Shown: positions 60,145 through 64,000 of the stretch, piece after piece
Numbering within the stretch: the first letter of the stretch is position 1
Layout: every line of letters starts with the position of its first letter
Assembly: GCA_029834535.1 (NCBI GenBank)
Contig: JAQMWT010000076.1
Location: 1-64,000 of the forward strand
Direction of reading: 5' to 3'
DNA from: Chrysophaeum taylorii
Lineage: Eukaryota; Sar; Pelagophyceae; Pelagomonadales; Pelagomonadaceae
Length of the DNA stretch: 64,000 nt
Translations under genes and position numbers: made by a program
Notes under the pieces: model-generated
The model's database searches: none
Told to the model about the DNA's origin: nothing
The model's input: only the letters and a program-made list of their open reading frames with translations

Positions 60145-61506
60145 ATGGACAAGCATCCGTTGGAAAAAGGCGACATGTCGGATTCGTCCTCGTCGGAGAT
60201 GGACCACCTCTCTTTCGCGGCCATCAAGGACGCCGCGCGCGCCGAGCGCGTTCTCCAGGGTGAGTCGAGGCAGAAGGACCGCGCCGACCGTGCGACGACC
60301 GAGCAAGTGCTGGACCCTCGAACGCGACTCATTCTGTTCAAGCTCATTGCCAACGGCGTGTTCGCCAAGATCGACGGGTGCCTGTCGACGGGGAAGGAGG
60401 CGAACGTGTACTTCGCACGGCGCGGACCCGAAGCGGAGGCTTCATTCGACTTGGCCGTCAAGGTCTACAAGACGTCGATTCTCGTGTTCCGGGACAGGGA
60501 ACGGTACGTGGATGGCGAGCATCGGTTTCGACGGGGGTACGCCAAGGCGAAGAATCCGCGCAAGATGGTGCGGCTGTGGGCGGAAAAGGAGCTGCGAAAT
60601 TACAAGCGCCTGGTGAGCGCGGGCGTGCGCGCTCCGAGGCCCGTGTTGCTCAAGGCGAACGTGCTCGCGATGGAGTTTATTGGCGACGACGGCTGGCCCG
60701 CGCCCCGTTTGAAGGATACTGGGCTCGAGGGGCCCGCCCTGCGCGCGGCTTACAAGCAAACCATGCGAGCGATGCGAGCCCTGTACAGACGGTGCAGGCT
60801 CGTGCACGGCGATCTGAGCGAGTACAATCTGCTGTGGTACGGCGGCGAAATCGTCGTTATCGACGTCTCGCAAGCGGTCGACGTCGACCACCCGCGAGCA
60901 ATGGATTTTTTGCGCGGCGACTGTAAGAACATGACCGATTTTTTCGGGGGAGTCGATGACGCGCTCACGACGCGAGAGCTCTTCGATTTTGTGATGAGTC
61001 CTGAGGGCGGCGACGCCGACGGCGACATCGACGAGGCCGTCGAGGCCGCGCTCGCCGCGGATCGGAGGTTAGACGACGACGACGACGCGGTCTTTATGGC
61101 GACGCACATCCCGCGCTCCCTCCACGAGCTAGGAGCGGGGCGGACGTGCGAGCGCGAGCAAACGGAACTCGAGGAAGGACGCCGCGAAGAGGCGTTCGAG
61201 CAGGCGGTCTCCGCGCTCTTGTCGTCGACAACGACGACGCAGCAGGCGGATTATGATGATGAAGATGAAGATGAGGATGATGATGAGGATGATGATGAGG
61301 ATGAGGATGATGAAGATGATGATGAGGAGGTGTGTGCCGAAGGGCGGCTGCCGTCGGAGCCAGGGCAGCGGGCGCTCGCGAAGCAGATGAAGAAGGCTGC
61401 GACCAAGGTGGCCAAGGAAGCGCGGGCCGAACGACGCAAAAGCAAACTCAAGAAACATCTCAAGAAAAAGGCCGTCAGGCGGGCCAAGCGCGGCGGCGGT
61501 GGGTGA
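60145..61506 (+). CDS. RIO1: RIO1-type atypical serine kinase
   Basis: 453 residues from ATG 60145 (MDKHPLEKGDMSDSSS). The RIO1 signature parts are present: GCLSTGKEANVYFA (RIO flexible loop and P-loop), AVKVYKTSILVFRDRERYVD with the catalytic Lys, RFRRGYAKAKNPRKMVRLWA, EKELRNYKRLVSAGVRAPRP, the catalytic loop LVHGDLSEYNLL and the metal-binding VIDVSQAVDVDHPRAMDFLR. RIO1 acts in late 40S ribosome maturation in nucleus and cytosol. The tail holds a long D/E run from a (GAT/GAA)n repeat (61250-61330) and a K/R-rich end, as usual for RIO1. Its 3' end lies 49 bp from the convergent UMP synthase gene. Confidence 0.95.
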   Translation: MDKHPLEKGDMSDSSSSEMDHLSFAAIKDAARAERVLQGESRQKDRADRATTEQVLDPRTRLILFKLIANGVFAKIDGCLSTGKEANVYFARRGPEAEASFDLAVKVYKTSILVFRDRERYVDGEHRFRRGYAKAKNPRKMVRLWAEKELRNYKRLVSAGVRAPRPVLLKANVLAMEFIGDDGWPAPRLKDTGLEGPALRAAYKQTMRAMRALYRRCRLVHGDLSEYNLLWYGGEIVVIDVSQAVDVDHPRAMDFLRGDCKNMTDFFGGVDDALTTRELFDFVMSPEGGDADGDIDEAVEAALAADRRLDDDDDAVFMATHIPRSLHELGAGRTCEREQTELEEGRREEAFEQAVSALLSSTTTTQQADYDDEDEDEDDDEDDDEDEDDEDDDEEVCAEGRLPSEPGQRALAKQMKKAATKVAKEARAERRKSKLKKHLKKKAVRRAKRGGGG

Positions 61507-61555
61507 ATTAAAATTAAATTTAAGTATACAAAGGGTAGTAATAGCGCCGTTTTTT

Positions 61556-63025
61556 TTAAGCCGCCGTGGGGAGTTTAAGAATAATACCGTAGTCATCTCG
61601 GTACTTGCGGACGGCCTGGATGGTGTCGCCATCTTGGTGGTGTTGGCGGTCCTCAAGGAATTGGAGCAGGTCGGCGAGGGTGAGAATCGAGAAGACAGGG
61701 GCGTTGATGTCGCGGCGGGCCGCGTCGACGGCCGAGACGCGGGGCTGGTCGGGAGGAGGGAGGTCGGGACCGCCGGTGACCTCCTGGCGGTCGAGGGCGA
61801 CGCAGACGGCGACGAGGCGGGCGCCGCGGGCGGCGAGGAGGGTGCTGGCCTCTCGGATGGCGGTGCCGGCGGAAATGACGTCGTCGATCAAGAGGACGTT
61901 GCGGTGCTCGAGAGGGGCGCCCACGAGCGTGCCGCCCTCTCCGTGGTCCTTGAGCTCCTTGCGGTTGTAGGCGAAAGCGACTCGTCTGCCTTTCCGGGCG
62001 AGCGCGGCGGCGACGCCCGCGCACAGGGGTATCCCCTTGTAGGCGGGCCCAAAGATGACGTCAAAATCCAAATTCGGCTCGAGGAGGATCCGGTCGGCGT
62101 AGGCGTCGAAGAGGGCGGCGACGTGGTCGCCGTCGAAGATGAGTCCCGCGTTGAAGAAATAGGGCGAGCGCCGGCCCGACTTGAGCTCGAAATCGCCAAA
62201 ACGGAGGGCGCCCGAGGCGAGGACGCAGGTCAAGAAGGCGGTCTGGTGCGGGGCGAGCGGGCGCGGGACGGGAAACCGAAGCGCCGCGTTGATGCGATCC
62301 CTGAGCGCGCAGGCGGCAGAGGCGCGGTCGGGCGCGTCGGAAACGGCGCGGCTCGCGGGTACTATAACGCGCGTCCGCGCGGCGCGCACGGCCGCGTCGA
62401 GGTCGCCGCCCTGCGCGCCGACACCCGGCGCCAGGATCCAGCTATCCCGATTGACCGCCCGCACCAGATCGAGGGCGGCGACGTCGGTCGCACCGACGAC
62501 GAGGCCTATCGATCCCCCCGTTTTAGTTCCCCAGGCGCCGTCCGAGGCGCACCACCTCGCAACGTCGCGGCGGAGCCCCCGCTGGACCTCGACGCCCGAG
62601 GGGTTCGAGGTCGCGCACAGCACGAAGAGGCCCTTGCCAGGGTAGTGCGCGAACGGCTCGACGGCGTCCCAGCCGAGATACGGACTCAACGTCGCGGCGT
62701 CGGCGTCGAGGGTCTCGAAGGCCGCCTTGGCGTACATCGTTGCCGTCGAGCCCACGTCCCCTCGCTTCGCGTCGAGGATCACCGGCGCGCCGCGAGCGTG
62801 CGCTGCGGCGATGACCCGCCCGAGCACCTTGATGCCCTCTCCGCCGTGGACCTCGAAGAAGGCCGCGTTCGGCTTGAAACAGCACGCGTATGGTGCCGTC
62901 GCTTCGATGATCTCCAGACACATCGCTTCGGCCTCGGCGGCGCTCGCGGCGCGCGGGTCCAGTCCCACGCACACCCACGAGTCGAGCGCTTCGCCCCGCT
63001 CCTGGACGCGGGCGAAGAACCCCAT
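61556..63025 (-). CDS. UMP synthase, OMP decarboxylase-OPRT order
   Basis: 489 residues from ATG at 63025 (MGFFARVQERGEALDS); the frame is open upward to 63136. The N half is an OMP decarboxylase of the bacterial type II kind: CVGLDPR, CFKPNAAFFEVHGGEGIKVL, ILDAKRGDVGSTATMYAKAA (catalytic Asp-Lys-Asp). The C half is orotate phosphoribosyltransferase: FGDFELKSGRRSPYFFNAG, IFGPAYKGIPLCAGVAAALA, FAYNRKELKDHGEGGTLVG, and the PRPP motif VLLIDDVISAGTAI. Animals and plants have OPRT first; decarboxylase first is the order known in stramenopiles, some other protists and cyanobacteria. It makes UMP from orotate in two steps. Confidence 0.93.
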   Translation of the reverse strand: MGFFARVQERGEALDSWVCVGLDPRAASAAEAEAMCLEIIEATAPYACCFKPNAAFFEVHGGEGIKVLGRVIAAAHARGAPVILDAKRGDVGSTATMYAKAAFETLDADAATLSPYLGWDAVEPFAHYPGKGLFVLCATSNPSGVEVQRGLRRDVARWCASDGAWGTKTGGSIGLVVGATDVAALDLVRAVNRDSWILAPGVGAQGGDLDAAVRAARTRVIVPASRAVSDAPDRASAACALRDRINAALRFPVPRPLAPHQTAFLTCVLASGALRFGDFELKSGRRSPYFFNAGLIFDGDHVAALFDAYADRILLEPNLDFDVIFGPAYKGIPLCAGVAAALARKGRRVAFAYNRKELKDHGEGGTLVGAPLEHRNVLLIDDVISAGTAIREASTLLAARGARLVAVCVALDRQEVTGGPDLPPPDQPRVSAVDAARRDINAPVFSILTLADLLQFLEDRQHHQDGDTIQAVRKYRDDYGIILKLPTAA

Positions 63026-63333
63026 ATGGATGAGCGAAGAAGCGATCAACCAAGACGAACCCTCGTCGTCGTCGTTGTAAAACCAAACCGGGGGGTGAAG
63101 GAAGATGTGTTGATTGTTTTGCGACGAGTAGTTCAAGTTGTACTTCGGGTTCCTTGAAGTTCGAACAAGTAGTGGCGTCCTACTTGAAGTACGTCACTTT
63201 CTCCGGTGTGACGATACCGAGGTTTCCCCTCACCGTGGTGAAGGTGCGTTGAAGACCCATAAAACATGAGAAGAGGGGATCATCATCAGTCCCTTAGAGC
63301 GCCGTTTTACGACGACGACGACGACCACCACCG
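63026..63333. promoter_or_regulatory. intergenic region between divergent UMP synthase and right-edge gene
   Basis: A 308-bp gap upstream of both genes. It contains a repeated TTGAAGT element: three ACTTGAAGT/CTTGAAGT-like copies in 63152-63200 (CCTTGAAGTTCG, TACTTGAAGTACG, and CAAGTTGTACTTC on the other strand), one inside the palindrome ACTTGAAGT. No TATA box was found. Confidence 0.35.
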
Positions 63334-64000
63334 ATGAACGCGATGAGTCCGACGGCGACACGCACGAAGGAACCCAAGGACAAGAAAACCCGAAAGGGCA
63401 AGTGGACCATAGAGGAGGAGGAGTTTACGACGCGAATCATCGAGTTTTTTAACTCGGGGCTCCTCGAGCTCCCGGAGGGAACGACGCTGCGGTCGTATCT
63501 CGCCGACAAGCTCAACTGTGACCCAATGCGGATCACCAAGAAGTTCAGCGGGGCGAGTTGTCTGGGGAAGCGGGTCTTTCACGCCTCTGTGGGGCGCCAG
63601 CGCGACGAGCGGATGAGTCGTTGCGCTTCCCAGCAGACTCTCGCCGCTGCGCAGCGCGAGCTCGCGGCCCTCGAGGCGCGCTTCGTCGACGCCGTCTCTC
63701 GCTCCAACGAGAGCAAGGACGCGCGGATGATCGACCTCGAGGCGCGGTTTCTGCACCCCTCGAACGTCGTTTCGTCCCCGGCGATCGACGCGTTCATCAT
63801 GCAGTCCTGCGGCGGTTCGCTCTGGGATCCCGACGGAGTGGCCTCGTCGACGCGCACGCAGAGCCCCCAGTCAGCCCTCGCGGCGGCGACGGCCACCCAC
63901 CTCGCGATCGACCCGAGCGCCTACGCGGAGGGCGCCGTCCCGACGGCGGCAACCCTCGCCAAAAGATACGAAGATTTCAAAGATGCCGACTTCCCCGCCG
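63334..64000 (+). CDS. conserved stramenopile-type protein, partial (runs off the window)
   Basis: A frame open from ATG 63334 to the window edge, at least 222 codons. Residues about 22-85 form a conserved-looking block: KGKWTIEEEEFTTRIIEFFN, SGLLELPEGTTLRSYLADKL, NCDPMRITKKFSGASCLGKR. I associate this pattern (KGxWTxEE...FxxGxLxL..GxTLRxxLxxxLxCxPMRITKKF) with proteins of unknown function that are numerous in diatoms and relatives; the first part resembles a SANT/Myb start (KGKWTxEEE). A Glu/Ala-rich helix follows (LAAAQRELAALEARFVDAVS). A DNA-related role is possible but unproven. Confidence 0.75.
   Translation, partial: MNAMSPTATRTKEPKDKKTRKGKWTIEEEEFTTRIIEFFNSGLLELPEGTTLRSYLADKLNCDPMRITKKFSGASCLGKRVFHASVGRQRDERMSRCASQQTLAAAQRELAALEARFVDAVSRSNESKDARMIDLEARFLHPSNVVSSPAIDAFIMQSCGGSLWDPDGVASSTRTQSPQSALAAATATHLAIDPSAYAEGAVPTAATLAKRYEDFKDADFPA

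Overview
The window looks like nuclear DNA of a photosynthetic stramenopile, with a pelagophyte-like genome as the best guess. Reasons: a UMP synthase in the stramenopile gene order (OMP decarboxylase before OPRT); a protein at the right edge with a conserved block I associate with stramenopiles; several secretory leaders whose predicted cleavage site is followed by F or W, as in the bipartite plastid presequences of secondary algae; a P/T-rich secreted hydrolase; and typical eukaryotic genes (SEN34, RIO1, DOHH, SAP30BP, rhomboid). Host genes are GC-rich, mostly single-exon, tightly packed, and have very short introns (39-68 nt where I could read them). This is read from sequence features only; no database search was possible.

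Layout. 1-7,280: AT-richer retrotransposon debris. A Ty1/copia-like gag-protease part lies on the minus strand, and a copia RNase H part lies on the plus strand, followed by a large unrecognised ORF. 7,281-8,555: a large inverted repeat joined to the decayed end of a PIF1/Helitron-type helicase, with a second copy at 14,811-15,466. 9,919-14,152: two divergent COG0523 (CobW) GTPase genes, one with an unknown 430-residue N-terminal region. 15,776-24,929: four same-strand genes packed almost end to end: a two-part fucosyltransferase, a PH/coiled-coil protein, an EF-hand/Tic20-like plastid protein, and a polytopic F-box/RING-CH protein. 25,074-28,226: an M41-like plastid protease whose ATG overlaps that of a divergent pyridoxal-reductase-like gene, then a TrmB-like methyltransferase. 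29,618-34,539: a multi-exon WH2/polyproline/PH/PDZ-like scaffold. 34,659-39,579: a ureidoglycolate-lyase-like gene, SEN34 and a rhomboid protease. 39,580-51,517: a gene-poor stretch with a SAP30BP-like gene, a CCT-domain gene, a GDSL hydrolase, dispersed repeats with (GTTA)n tails and a pure 62-unit GAA/TTC tract. 51,518-64,000: tandem UPF0301/AlgH protein, adenylate kinase, S-adenosylhomocysteinase, deoxyhypusine hydroxylase, RIO1 kinase, UMP synthase and a partial conserved protein.

The genes are mostly housekeeping and do not form one pathway. The parts most likely to be new are domain combinations (EF-hand plus Tic20-like; F-box plus RING-CH in one polytopic protein; WH2 repeats plus PH plus PDZ-like; O-FucT-like plus GT10; long N-terminal region plus CobW), the extra ORF behind the copia RNase H, and the near-zero spacing in the 15.8-25 kb cluster.
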